Positions 34,400 through 46,099 of a DNA stretch of 64,000 nucleotides are shown piece after piece. The translations under genes and the position numbers were made by a program. The notes beneath the pieces are model-generated. The model made no database searches and was not told the DNA's origin. It saw only the letters and a list, made by a program, of their open reading frames with translations. The first letter of the stretch is position 1, and every line of letters starts with the position of its first letter. The stretch comes from Mytilus californianus (Eukaryota > Mollusca > Bivalvia > Mytilida > Mytilidae), in assembly GCF_021869535.1 (NCBI RefSeq), contig NW_026262593.1, forward strand, positions 61,588,318 through 61,652,317, read 5' to 3'.

Positions 34400-34995
34400 A
34401 CGATGGTCTTGAAGTATAGATTCTAGGTACTGACGTTGTTTATCATCTTAATAACGTATTATAGTATTCTTTTATTTGTCATTGTAAATTATTACTTTTA
34501 CTGTTAAGTCTATTTTTAGAAATATCCATTTCACGTGGCTCGGTACTTATACATCCCGTCATTGTGTTATTGTGCTATGGTAAATTTTTGTATTCTTGTC
34601 TTTCGTTTTTGCTAATGTGCTTTGTCTATATGCCTTTTTGTTTTTCTTTGTTGACATATTTGTTTGTTTTATAGTGATTAAGATTATAACACAATGGTGA
34701 CTGCTGTACCCCTATTTTTGACATTTTTACCTATTTTGTCTGTTTGTTTTGTACACACATCGTTGTCAATATAATGGAATTTTATGCGACTGTAATAGAA
34801 GTGAGAGGTTTAGCTAGCTATAAAATCCGGTTTAATCCACCATTTTCTACATAAGAAAATGCCTGTACCAAGTCCGGAATATTACAGTTGTTATCCATTT
34901 GATTGATGTGTTTGAGCTTTCGATTTTGCCATTTGCTTAGGGACTCTTCGTTTAAATTTTTTCTCGGAGTTCGGTATTTTTGTTATTTTACTTTA
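34400..34995 (+). repeat. Repeat family D, copy 2 (longest)
   Basis: Begins near GATGGTCTTGAAGTATAGAT and continues TACTGACGTTGTTTATCATC, GTGGCTCGGTACTTATACAT, TTAGCTAGCTATAAAATCCG and TTGATGTGTTTGAGCTTTCG. Compared with the 6.2-kb copy it has about 150 bp more in the middle (TGGTGACTGCTGTACCCCTA), which that copy seems to have lost. Confidence 0.85.
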
Positions 34996-35397
34996 CTTTT
35001 CCTGTACAAACAGCAATAGCCGAGAAAATATGATCTGAACGTTTATCCTAGCACAAGCTAATGCTAACTGATAATCTACATTAGCACAAAGATATCACCA
35101 AGATATTGTAGTGACATACTATCAAATGTTGAATTTATTTTGTAGTCTTTGGGAGGGGAACCAACGGAATGGAAACTTGACCAAACTGACTATCCTATTC
35201 AGTCATTTTAAAATACAATCATGCTTTTGCGATAAGATTGTCTAAAACCCGGTTTTTAAAATGAACATTCATACTATTCCAGATTTATCTGATTATGTAG
35301 CAAGCATGATGCAAGTCGAAGAGTGTAATGTATAATAATAGTTCGGGTATGACCAGATTGGAATTGAAATACTTTACAGTTCTAGTGTAACACTTAC

Positions 35398-35438
35398 CCG
35401 CCGTCGACCGAAAGATTTAAGTCTATTCGGTGAAATGT
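35398..35438 (-). CDS. Exon B, short basic exon of the MIB-like gene
   Basis: A 41-nt exon between a pyrimidine-rich acceptor (cttttttgcag|ACATTTC) and a consensus donor (GGCGG|gtaagtg). In phase with its neighbours it reads (D)ISPNRLKSFGRRR, a basic and probably unstructured segment. The phase entering is 1 and the phase leaving is 0, which matches the next exon at 33,955. The small size makes it uncertain alone, but the splice sites are among the best in the gene. Confidence 0.6.
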
Positions 35439-36379
35439 CTGCAAAAAAGGATATATTAATATCATTAGGTATAAGACATTAGTAGTTATTTAATGTTCTA
35501 ATGTGACGTGTTGCTTTCTCATTAACGTGATCAGATTCGTGATATACCTATATTTAGCACAGACAACCAGGTTGTTGCATGATATCTTCATTTACATTCA
35601 CATGTATCGTAATCTATGTATAAACAATATGTCGATATCGCTGTGTGGAAAATGAATTTGAAAAAAGTGTTGTTTCTGTTGCAGTGCAAAACAAAAAAAA
35701 TCATTGCACTTATGCTTGAGAAAATGCATAGACTTTAAATTAAAAAAACATTCCACTTAATTTTATCAATGATCGAATTAACGTTGTGTCAAAATAAATA
35801 TGAATGAAACTTAACATTTGGCTATCTCATTAAAACTAAAGTTTTGCGGTGGATGTCATTTAATTGTTATTCCTTTGCAATAATCGCACATGTTTGTATT
35901 GCAGCAAGACAATATGTCGGCCTACTACTTAGTAACGATGGTAAATAAATGTAATAGCCATGAAAACAAATGTTTATTCAAAATTGCAATATTTGGATTA
36001 AGAATTACACTGATTAGACGATTTGTTTTATACAATTTATTCGAAAATGTTTAAATAACTTTCATTCAAGCATTTGTTTCTTTTGCTTTATTCTAGTATT
36101 GATCACACAACACGAAGAATTTTTCAATGAAAGTCTCTCATATGCATAATTCGCCTAAAAAACATATGATTATACTTATGTCCTTATCTCTATTATTTCA
36201 AAATTCAACATTCATTAAAATAACTGAACTTATTTATATGAACGCGATATTTTTTTAAGTTTACATCAGCATTTACGAGTTAAGATGTCAAAATATCATT
36301 TCATTTACTAGTTGTTGTAACGAATGCAATAATTAGAATATAACATTTTACATTGTATCAGTCTTAACGAAAACATTAC

Positions 36380-36509
36380 CATCACGATCCGATCGCGATA
36401 TGTGGCCACTGTTAGTTACTCTTTCAAGAACTGTTTCTCCATATACGTTATAGCACCACAAAAGTGTCGGTAATCCTATTTTGTTGACATAAATTAGCCG
36501 AAAACACAT
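36380..36509 (-). CDS. Candidate first coding exon of the MIB-like gene (exon A)
   Basis: A frame open from 36,560 down to 36,380 ends at a good donor (GATG|gtaatg). Its phase supplies the single G that the next exon at 35,438 needs, giving ...SRSDRD-D-ISPNR. The only in-frame Met begins at 36,509 and would give 43 residues starting MCFRLIYVNK. No domain is recognisable. No convincing pyrimidine-rich acceptor is seen upstream, which fits an initiating exon but does not prove one. Against it, the stretch reading TCGCGATCGGATCG resembles a degenerate sequence near 38.1 kb, so part of it may be repeat-derived. Confidence 0.35.
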
Positions 36510-36569
36510 AGCATCAACACTGTCGAATAATGATCTTCTTTTATTTTTTCTGTCTGCATGTTAAATCAA

Positions 36570-38380
36570 TTAATTTTTCTTTTCTTCCGCAAAATGTCAA
36601 ATATGTCCTAGAAAACCTTCTGTTGTATAAGTCCTTGAGTTTTTATCTGTTAACGTATCTATGTACGCATTTTAATAGCCAAAAACAGGGGAATATTCCT
36701 TTATCACTACATACAGATAAACTGATTTATTGGTTCTAAATAAGTAAAAAATATATTTTTTTTAATATTAACAGTCTACTGATTCTATACATGTTTCAAA
36801 TAAGCCAAACTTAAAAGCTAAAGTTCCACGAACAGATGTGTACATAGATATACAGAAATCCTTATGGGTAAAGTAGATACGTGTATGTCACTACCCTTGA
36901 TGCAAATATTAGCTTGAATGACCGCATGACGCTAGAATATATAGAGTTATTTTCTTAGTTTTATGATATACATGTATCGAAACTGAGCATACTGGGGCAT
37001 TTTTAGTTCAGAACTCAGACTATTGAGCTGTCGAATATTTATGTATCATTCTTACAGTGTTTTAAGGTAGGTAACTTAATACTCACAAAATAACACAGGT
37101 CTGACAGTTGTTACATAAAGATGGTACTGAGAACCGTTAAATTGTGTTTTGATCATATTGAATTTTGTCATTTTTCTACTTATTTTAAACTGTACTTTTC
37201 ATTAGTTACGTACTATACTTTTTAATTCTTCAATTTTAACGCTTCCTCTAGATCACAAGAAGAACACATTGTAGGAGAACAACATTTTTAGATGATTATA
37301 TATTGCTTGATATCAACTCCAGTTATTCAATTTCTGTTTGATAATAAACAAGCATTTTTAACTTATGGTAAACATTGTCTATATAATAAATACAAAAGGT
37401 CCGCGACTCGTCGATCTAGTCCATTGCACATATCAGTGAGACGCCGTTAGTCCTGTTCTGATGTCAAACTTTAATATCATACATTTTTGAATCTGTATGT
37501 ACGATTCGGGGTTTTATAAATTTTGACAATAATGAATTTTTTAGGTGAAACATTTCAGTGTTTTGTATACTTCAGAAAAAATCACAAATTGCCTTTGACA
37601 TGGAGGAAATAAACATCGTTCTTACCTTCCAAAGTTCTCAATGACCTCACTAATATCCAATAGAAATATGGCAATATTTTTTCTTCATAATGTATGAGCT
37701 AATAAATTTAACGCATATAAATTTGTATCACTTTTTCGTATCACACTCCGTAGTGTAATACGAGCAATACCTCTACATTCGATAAATATATAACAGATCA
37801 CACCATAGCAGAATAAAAATTTCTACATTTTTTAAAACGGACATGGATGTAAAAATAAGTATACAGAAGTAGAAAATATTATTATTTTAATGAAAACCAA
37901 GAAAGTGCTGTCAATGTATTTTTGATCATATTAGTGGGTAGTTTTGCATAAAAATAAATACTAAAATATAGATTATCTGTCTCTGAAAAATGTTCAATGA
38001 CATAGTTTTATTATTATTTTTTTAATTTGTCTTTCTAATTCAATATATTAGATTGAAATAGTTATGTTATGTGTTTAATCGAAAATATGTTCTTCACGAT
38101 CCCATACCAGATCGTACAAGCTCCGATCGCAATACTTGACCGGCGTTACCAATACATCTTATTGCTATTTATTCCAATCCAGATACATTCTGAAATTACA
38201 CATTTTTTTCATGACGTCGCTAACCAGTTGAAGCTTTATTGAACAATTTATAGTGCATAAAACTTTCCAAAGAGAAATGTTTAAACGATCACTTACACTT
38301 CAAACAAAGCATTTTTATCACTAATTTGTGTTTCAAAATATTGGATCATAATCGATCAACATTCAAAATATTTACTTTCT
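36570..38380. other. Upstream of the gene model, nothing firm recognised
   Basis: If exon A is the first exon, the promoter lies here, but no core promoter motif stands out. A minus stretch ending at a good donor (TTGGAAG|gtaagaacg, at about 37,626) is open for about 70 nt. It is too short to call. Confidence 0.35.
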
Positions 38381-38385
38381 AAACT

Positions 38386-38386
<1 letters not shown>

Positions 38387-38425
<39 letters not shown>
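38387..38425 (+). repeat. Poly-C tract, 39 bases
   Basis: An unbroken run of C. Its true length is uncertain because long homopolymers are prone to sequencing error. Confidence 0.95.
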
Positions 38426-39539
38426 ATCAGTTCATTATTGATAACCTTTGAATTTGCGAATCTTGACCAAAACAGGAAGTTGTCTAAGTGACTGTTTTGT
38501 CCAGATTGAACTTTATAGCGATAAGGTGTATTCTTTCACGATACTTTTTTTGTCGGCAAACGTATTGACCGCCGTGTAACAATAAATTACAGTTATGTCC
38601 TCAAGTCTATCTGGAAGAAATCACATGTGTTATATATAAATTTATCGTTAACTTTTAAATGTAAAGTTAAAGGAAAGATTTTTCTTTTCATGTTTTCAAT
38701 TCTGGACGGCATACCCCCAAAAACATTGTATCTACTCCAGAAGAAAACAAATACGTGAAATAGGATAACATTTCAAATGAACATGTAATGTGTAAATGAG
38801 TAATATAAGGCAATTGCCAATGCTCTAAATATGTTTTAAATTAACATAATTTTGATTGTTTCTTATATATCCTTATGATAGGAACTATAAAAAGATAATA
38901 TCAAATAAGATAATGAAAGTAATAATACCATTGTTTATACTTACCATATTCACTCATCTCGACGGATGCAATGAACACTCGATAAAATGTTCATGCCAGC
39001 ATACTGAAAATGAAATAAAATGTTATATCTGTCTCCGAGAAATTTTATATCCATAAGAAGAAATAAACACTTATCTCCGGGAAAAAGAAAGGGTACTTCC
39101 CTGAACGGATACTTATATGGTGATTCGGTCTTAAATATGATTAATTTCCAGCCTTGGTTTAATTTAACATTTAAATACAATATACTTGTTTTCTTGATTT
39201 TAAGAATATACATTATATTAATAGTGTACGTACAAACGTGTGGCTTTGGACATATGTAGTACACTTTGATATCTTATACTTTATATTTTGAACATAGATA
39301 TATACCAGTCAACAAAGACAACCATACAAGAAAATGCATTTTCCATATGTAATATTGTTCGACATACAGTACAAAACAACAAAAGTTGTTGTCTTATCAA
39401 AACCATTGATTGACTGTAAAAGACACGAAATCCGTTTATTATTGTTGAAATCAAAATAAACTCTTTTGCAATGCGTCTTTGTCAAATTTTCTATCAACTA
39501 CAAAAACCTTGTTGGAGTCAGTTGATGTATAGTCACATT

Positions 39540-39770
39540 AATCTAATATGTCTGTTTGGGATGTTGGGTTACTCAACCAATTTTGTCAAAAATACGGAAC
39601 TATAAACAATTGTCATACAAATGGGAGGTTTACCTAGATATCAAACCAGCAATAACCTATCATTTTCTTTGGAAAATGAATGAACCAAGTCAGGAATATG
39701 ACCGTTGTTTTACATGTGTCGGTTGATAAAGTATAACGTATGCTTTTATCAGTTTTTATGGACTTCCCCT
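39540..39770 (+). repeat. Repeat family D, degenerate copy
   Basis: Contains GGGAGGTTTACCTAGATATC, GAACCAAGTCAGGAATATGA and CCGTTGTTTTACATGTGTCG, a weak match to the family D 3' part. Confidence 0.6.
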
Positions 39771-40309
39771 TTTTTTATTCACCCTGGCAATAGGTATTTT
39801 TGATAAATCTTTTGATAACCAGAATATTCAAAAACTAATATCCAAACTCAGCACTTGGAACATAAACCTGATTAGATTAAAATTTTAAAAACCTTCGCAG
39901 ATATTTGAAAAAAAAATAAATGTATATCTTAGTAAATCGATGTCAATGTTTTTTCATGATCCGCAAACTCAATGTGACATCTATGTTGAAAAACACAGTT
40001 GTTGTTTCACTTTTTGTCGTGTCAAAATCCGATGAATCATTTGCACTAGCTTTGAATATGAATGGTTTCTTTTTGATTGGATGATTTAACATTTTTCCAA
40101 ACAAGAGTTTACACGCTGACATGACTCGCCTGATTAACTGATCATGATTTATTTTATGTTGAAAGTTGAAGATGTTACTACAAGTATCACATAAAAATTA
40201 TCATTATCAAGTATCCATGTAAATAAGGTCTTGATTAAATGAACCCTGCCCAACGTAAATGTAGTTAACCGACTGTTTGTAGTACCCGAGAAACTACATA
40301 TCCATCAAA

Positions 40310-40640
40310 CCAAACATTGACTAATGAACCAGGGAAATGAGACAAGGTCAGAAGAATCCTCTAAGAAATAAGTACACTTTACAATCATTCGAAGCATAAA
40401 ATATAGTTCACATATTACTTATGGTATCTAAAAAACAAATCAAAACACAGAAGCTTAACATTGACCAATGAACCTACCAAATAAGATCCAGGTCAGATAA
40501 TACCTGTCCAAAAGATATGCACACCTTAAAATTATTCCATACACAAAATTTAGTTAATGTATGATTATATTAGCTGAGAAACAGACCTAAACATAAAAAT
40601 TTAATATTGATCAATGAACCATGAAAGTAGTAAGACATTA
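40310..40640. repeat. ~150-bp degenerate tandem repeat, about 2.3 units
   Basis: The landmark ATTGACCAATGAACC (variants ATTGACTAATGAACC and ATTGATCAATGAACC) recurs at 40,316, 40,460 and 40,616, so the spacing is 144 and 156. Each is followed by a GGTCAGA and CACCTTACAATCATTC-like block. Confidence 0.75.
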
Positions 40641-41984
40641 TCGTCCTGATCATGCGTGTAATAATGGCTCCCGGGCGTTTGTCAACAATCATTATCATTG
40701 CAAAATGTTACCCGATCAAAATGTAAAAGATATGACGCCTTAATCATGTTAATTGTTTAGATTATAAGAGTCTTGTTTTCTTCTCCCCCTTTAACTCCGG
40801 CTGTTTCTAATAATATTGATCATTGAACCGCTTTGATTACTTAAACGGACTGGTATTATCAGAAGTAAACTCCATTGAAGTGATATAATTTATATTTGCC
40901 GTCTTTGTTTTATTATATTTTTGTGAATAACTTTTTATCAATTCAATTCTAGAATTAAACAATTTCAATTATTTTTGTAGATGAAACAGATAGTTTGAAA
41001 GTCTTTTTCATATATCAACTTCACAAGTCCAGCGAGGTTTTTTTTTTCTCATTACATATTAAATTCAAATAAATTATTAACCCGGTATTAAAGAAACATC
41101 ATTTACACTTTTTTCGATGACTACGAATCAAACCTTTTACACGACAATTACTCATAATAAAAAAAAAAAAATACTCTTGAAATTTTTTTTTATCGTTTTT
41201 GTGTTTTTTGAAGGAAAACCGAATGAACGAAATTATAAACATACCTAAAACCAATACCGTCAACGGTCCCGACCTGACATAATATGAAACTATTTTGACC
41301 AGAAAACAAGCGGCATGATTAGTAATAACGCAACGCACAAAAAATAAAATATGACTGACAGGAATCGATGCGAACCCATTGCAACTTCTGACTTGTGACA
41401 GACACAAGAGACATGAGATACATGGTTAAACTTGTAAGTGAGAATTCATCCCATCCCCCGGGACATTATTGTAACAATAAATCATTTCATCATAATCTCT
41501 TGCTGCATAACTTCGCTTGTCTGTTATTTTCACCTATTTTTTTCTTCCGTCCACCGAATGTTAACATACATCAAACTTATAACTAATAACGCCATCACGA
41601 GTTGGTTGACCGTTATTGAGAATTTATGTCCCAGATTACTAAATTTATGTTCCAACTGTCGTCCCTACTATCCCGTGCTATCTTGTTTTATTGTGACGTC
41701 CCCGAATGATATTTACCACCAAATTTGTATTGATTATGAAAAATATTTCGGATGCGAATGTGAAATATCTAAACAGATCTGCTTAATCTGCCGGAGAATT
41801 TTAAACTCTCCAGGTTTTTTGTTTTTTTTGTTTTTCTATTTAATATTTTGTGAACTTCTTTGTCTTTTCGTCGTTGAAATATGAAATAACTAATATTTCT
41901 AAAAAAAATGGATCAAACTAAGTACACATGCACAGTTTTAAGAATATATTCATCTGAAAAAGTTCTAAGTCTTTAAAATATAGT

Positions 41985-42105
41985 GTCATCTGTACTATTA
42001 TTTGTCTGTTTGTCTTTTTATTTTTGGCCATGACGTTGTCAGTTTGTTTTCGATCTATGAGTTTGACTGTCCCTCTGGTATCTTTCGTACCTCTTTTATG
42101 ATTTG
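41985..42105 (+). repeat. Repeat family A, fragment
   Basis: Reads GTTTGTCTTTTTATTTTTGG, CCATGACGTTGTCAGTTTGT and ATGAGTTTGACTGTCCCTCT, the reverse complement of the start of the 2,843 copy. Confidence 0.85.
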
Positions 42106-42109
42106 ACCT

Positions 42110-44870
42110 AATTAATCCATATAACAATCGGTGCCCTTTTTAGCATGTATGGTCTTGTTAACTTACAAATCTCCATTAACACATTGATGGCCTTTAATGC
42201 CTTGTAATACTCAAAGAAATTCCCTTTCGAGTTCACCCATTTGATAACTGACGAGGTATTAATGGGGACAGCTGACACGCTTTAGCAATGTACTTAAAAT
42301 TTCAAAAGACTCAACAACAACTAAATAACAAATTCGTGGAACTTCAGTTTAAATATTTAGAGATCTTATGCAGCCATAGTCTGTTACAGATAGATGATAA
42401 TATTTAATTGGAAGAGTATCATACTCATACAGTTCAACATGAGTAAGTTAAAAGCCTTTTTGCTACATTTGTTTTGGTTCTTGAAGAGGCAAAGAAATTG
42501 CAATATATTCACGAGAAGAGGATACTTCAGTTTATTTGGATACAGTTGACAGTGATCAGTTCTGGATTTTACATATGAAGTTTTTGATATAATCATAACA
42601 GTTATTTACATAAGCTCATCATCAACTTCGCATTCGTATGTTGCTGACTACAGTTAAGGTATGATTATTTTTAAAAAAAAACATCCATTATATGTAGATA
42701 TTTTAATTTGTTGGTTTTTTTTTTCATAAAGATGCCAAACAATTCTTTTTCTGAAGTGATAGTTGAAAAAGAATTGCAGCAATTAATAACAGAACAATCT
42801 CCTTTTTAATGGTCTCAATAAGATCACGTATTTCTACGGCAATAAAGAAACCGCTTCAAAAATTCATTTTGCCAACATACTTGCCATATCACAAAGCAAC
42901 ATATATTATATTTTAAAAAGTTTATGACATTAAATGGTATGTATATCTATATATAACACAACACCATTGAGAATAAAAGTATTTCATTATGTGTGATTAT
43001 ATTCTTTTTAAGTGGAGAAATTATCTGAACAAACTTGTTCGGTGCTAATAACATTAATACAATCCTAAATGTGCTTTATCTCTACATATTAAGATTTTTC
43101 AAATCTTTTGAGAAATATAATAATTGTTATGGTGAATTAAGAGTTATATTCAATCATTTCCATCCCAGAACATAACATCAATGCAAGTATTTTAGTCAAG
43201 TCCGTTTGATCATAGCTTTATAGATAATCTTAATCATTTATGCTTCAATACACATGTAACCTCAATCAATTGCACGCAGTGACTCAAGTCTAGACCCAGT
43301 ACACGTATTGGTCTTGTTTGAAAAACATAATGTAATGTTTGATAATTTGAACTCATTTCAAGGTTAAAAAATCTTTATCTCCCGCAGTTAAACGTACACG
43401 AAATACAATGTTATCAGTAACAGGCTAAACAATACAAGTAACGTAATAAACAATTCAAGTAACAGGATAAAACATACAAGTAACGGGATAGACAAAATGT
43501 ATCAACAGATGTTTTTAAACATTTTTGTATTGTTGTTCACGAAAAGCTGGTTTTGGTTTGCTGATATAGAGGAAGCTGAAATTTAGTAACTATTATTAGA
43601 TATTTAAGTTTTAACATTGACATTCTTGTTAAATCACCCATTATACTTAATTATTTTCAGATCAGTTTTGTAATAACTGTAAACAAAAAAAAAGATTTAA
43701 AGAGCAATTTGTCAATAGTTAAATAGGTTTAGCTTATTTGATTATTTGTTCAATCTAAGTAAATATGCACTCATAAAGTCTTAAACTGTTTAAAATGTTA
43801 ATTTAACAAAACATGTTTTAAAATAACTGCATTTAATAACACTACTAACAAAGCATGGGGTAATTATTATTTTAAAGATTAGCCTTGGGGATTGTGAGCG
43901 GAAATAATGTCAACATTTTTCCTTTTTCAACACTCTTGTGTATATAAAGCACATATTTTGCTCCTCCATGGTGTCAATAAGGGAAACCATCCTTTATTTG
44001 TTATTTGTTTTGGTTTAGTGATTCTAACCAATCTTTATAACGTTTTCGTAAATCTTATGCAATGTATTTATTAAGGCATTTACATTTTCAATGTGATAAA
44101 CAAGCAATATAGTACTAGGGTATTTGGCAATTATGTTATGAAGTTCAAAAAAACTTAAAAAATGAAAGTACAAAAAAAGTATTTATAAGATCATTTACGG
44201 TGTAGTTGATAATACAGAAATCATGCTAACGGAACATATCGTAATCTTCCTTGAATGCTAGAATACTAACAGTAAAACGTCACATTTTGAAACATGTTAT
44301 AATACATTTCATTCCGCAAAATTATTTAAACACGTTTTTTGTAAGTTAACGAAACTAACCATACATGGTATTTATCAAAACGTCATAGCGGAAATAGTTT
44401 TGGGTATTCACGTGCCAGTTTAATCTTTTTGTGTTGATATTTGATATATTGCAAAAACTTTAGTCTTCAATAATATACATGTGTCTGCACAATATGTCAA
44501 TCACTAAATCGTCCTGAGTTTATCAAAATTGTGAATTAATACAACACAAACAATACAAAATATTAAATCCCTGCTATCTAAATAGCGAACACACACATTT
44601 AGGCACGACAATAGATAACTACTTAGAAGTATTTGGGACATTGAAAAAAAACGGCGGTGTTTACGTAATTTTATAAATCTCAATCCTATCCCGGCCCAAT
44701 TCCCAAATAGCCCGTTTCGATATCTAGCGATAGCTTAACTAAATATACATGTTCATAAACATGATGAAAGAAAATACAAAAGTATTAGAATTCATATCTT
44801 TTCTATAATGAAAGAGGTTTACTTTGGTCATGTTATCTTCATTTGAACCTAACATTTTTCATTTCGATTA
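42110..44870. other. Intergenic stretch with one short minisatellite
   Basis: A ~25-bp repeat (ATACAAGTAACGTAATAAAC, CAAGTAACAGGATAAAACAT) occupies about 43,410-43,500. Otherwise the sequence is AT-rich with no gene, RNA or repeat recognised. Confidence 0.55.
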
Positions 44871-44879
44871 TTGCCAGTC

Positions 44880-46090
44880 ACAGATTTTTCAACCAGTTCG
44901 CATTAGAAAAGAAGAAAAGGACAAAAGATCCTTTCTAAAATTTCTAAAATTTTCTTTTGCCAACAAAGGGCTCGATGCCTTCAACTTGGGCAATATCCTT
45001 TAGAATAAATCAGTTCACTAAAAAAAATAACTCCTTATTTCAAAGATCAGTCTGTACCTATCATTTTGTATACCTTTACCAAACCAATTGCAACTAACAT
45101 TTTCAATTACAAGCAACTGTTGTAGGATCTCAATATTGCCGACTTCAAGTCTAAACCTCTAAATTACACCTGAGTTAGCTTCCAATTCATATATATTCCG
45201 GCTGGCAACGTTATTTCTGGTGACCTAAACATTGCCAATAACACTTCTTAGGGAAATGTGTTAATCAAAGGCCCAAAATATCGTGAGCCCAAATCCATCA
45301 ATTCGAAACACAACTTCAAAACACTGATGGATTCAGTCGAGGATTATGACAGACAATGGGTTAAACGCGAGAAAGACGACGTAGATATTCTTTCCAAATG
45401 GATTAAGGCTGTAGGTCTTTGATAAAAATCAGAATCTAAAAATTAAATAGGACTAGGAATACACATGTTACATCCATCTCTAAAGACCCAAACGTTGCAA
45501 ATCACCTGTCTTAACTTCATGCACATTTTTTGTTGTCCTTGCAGAAAAAGCCCCAAACAACATCGTGTTTGTATGTAAATCACACTACATAAACTGCTTG
45601 ATAAATGAATGAGGTATTGACAATTCACTTCGAAACTCAATATATACCACTACGACACCTACCAAGGAGGAAATCCTGGATAATCATAGGTCTTTTCTAT
45701 GTTCCTTTTGAATTTCAACCAAAGTTGAAGAACTGGATCTGCCTTCACTGTATAGGATACTAAATTACATAAGTGTCCTTACAAACAGCATCATATTACT
45801 GGGTCTTCCAAGTGCTCAACGAAATCTCTTTCTTAATTTTTAAATCAAATTGATCAGCAATCAAAGTCGTTATTCAAATTTATTGTGAAACTATCTTTCT
45901 AGAGGCAGTGTATATCAAATGTGGATACTAAAAAATCTAGAGGTTTGTTAGTGTAAATACAATCTAAGACTCTTTCATCTTTTAGTATTAAAACATTTGA
46001 CTTTTCTACCCTTTAAACAAGTATTCCCCGTCCCAAATAAAAGATACGTAGATACAAGTTTCCTGTCTGTCTTAGGGAGGAATAAATAGT
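44880..46090 (+). mobile_element. Penelope-like reverse transcriptase remnant 2
   Basis: Across shifting plus frames: FANKGLDAFNLGNIL (about 44,960), ADFKSKPLNYT (about 45,140), GPKYREPKSINSKHNFKTLM and WVKREKDDVDILSKW (45,270-45,410), LHKCPYKQHHITGSSKCST (about 45,760-45,810) and TFDFSTL-TSIPRPK (about 45,990-46,030). The same blocks appear in remnant 1. The many stops and frameshifts show that it is dead. The RT active-site part is not present. Confidence 0.8.
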
Positions 46091-46099
46091 TCTTTGAAG

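Larger units (their letters stand above)
3495..36509 (-). other. Gene model: protein with two tandem MIB/HERC2-ZZ-MIB/HERC2 modules (Mind bomb-like), 3' end not in window
   Basis: Fourteen minus-strand exons, listed separately, were joined by hand. From exon B (35,398-35,438) through exon M (6,914-7,123) every junction has AG/GT splice sites and a phase that continues the same frame. The order is an acidic linker, MIB/HERC2, ZZ zinc finger, MIB/HERC2, then the same three again. In the Mind bomb family this module binds the N-box and C-box of Notch ligands such as Jagged1, and the ligase ubiquitinates the ligand to drive endocytosis and Notch signalling. Binding to a Notch ligand here is inference only. 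No ankyrin repeat or RING finger is visible, so ligase activity is not shown. The two modules could instead belong to two adjacent genes, but no stop, poly-A site or start lies at the junction and the phases match across it. Introns are long (up to 7 kb) and full of repeats. Confidence 0.8.

Noticed and set aside
37626-37700. Short minus exon ending TTGGAAG|gtaagaacg
   Set aside because: Only about 22 codons, the acceptor is ambiguous, and nothing connects it in phase.
41438-41884. 148-residue plus open frame, the longest in the window
   Set aside because: Many Leu, Phe and Ile, no recognised domain, no splice or start context, and lies in AT-rich sequence. Chance is sufficient.
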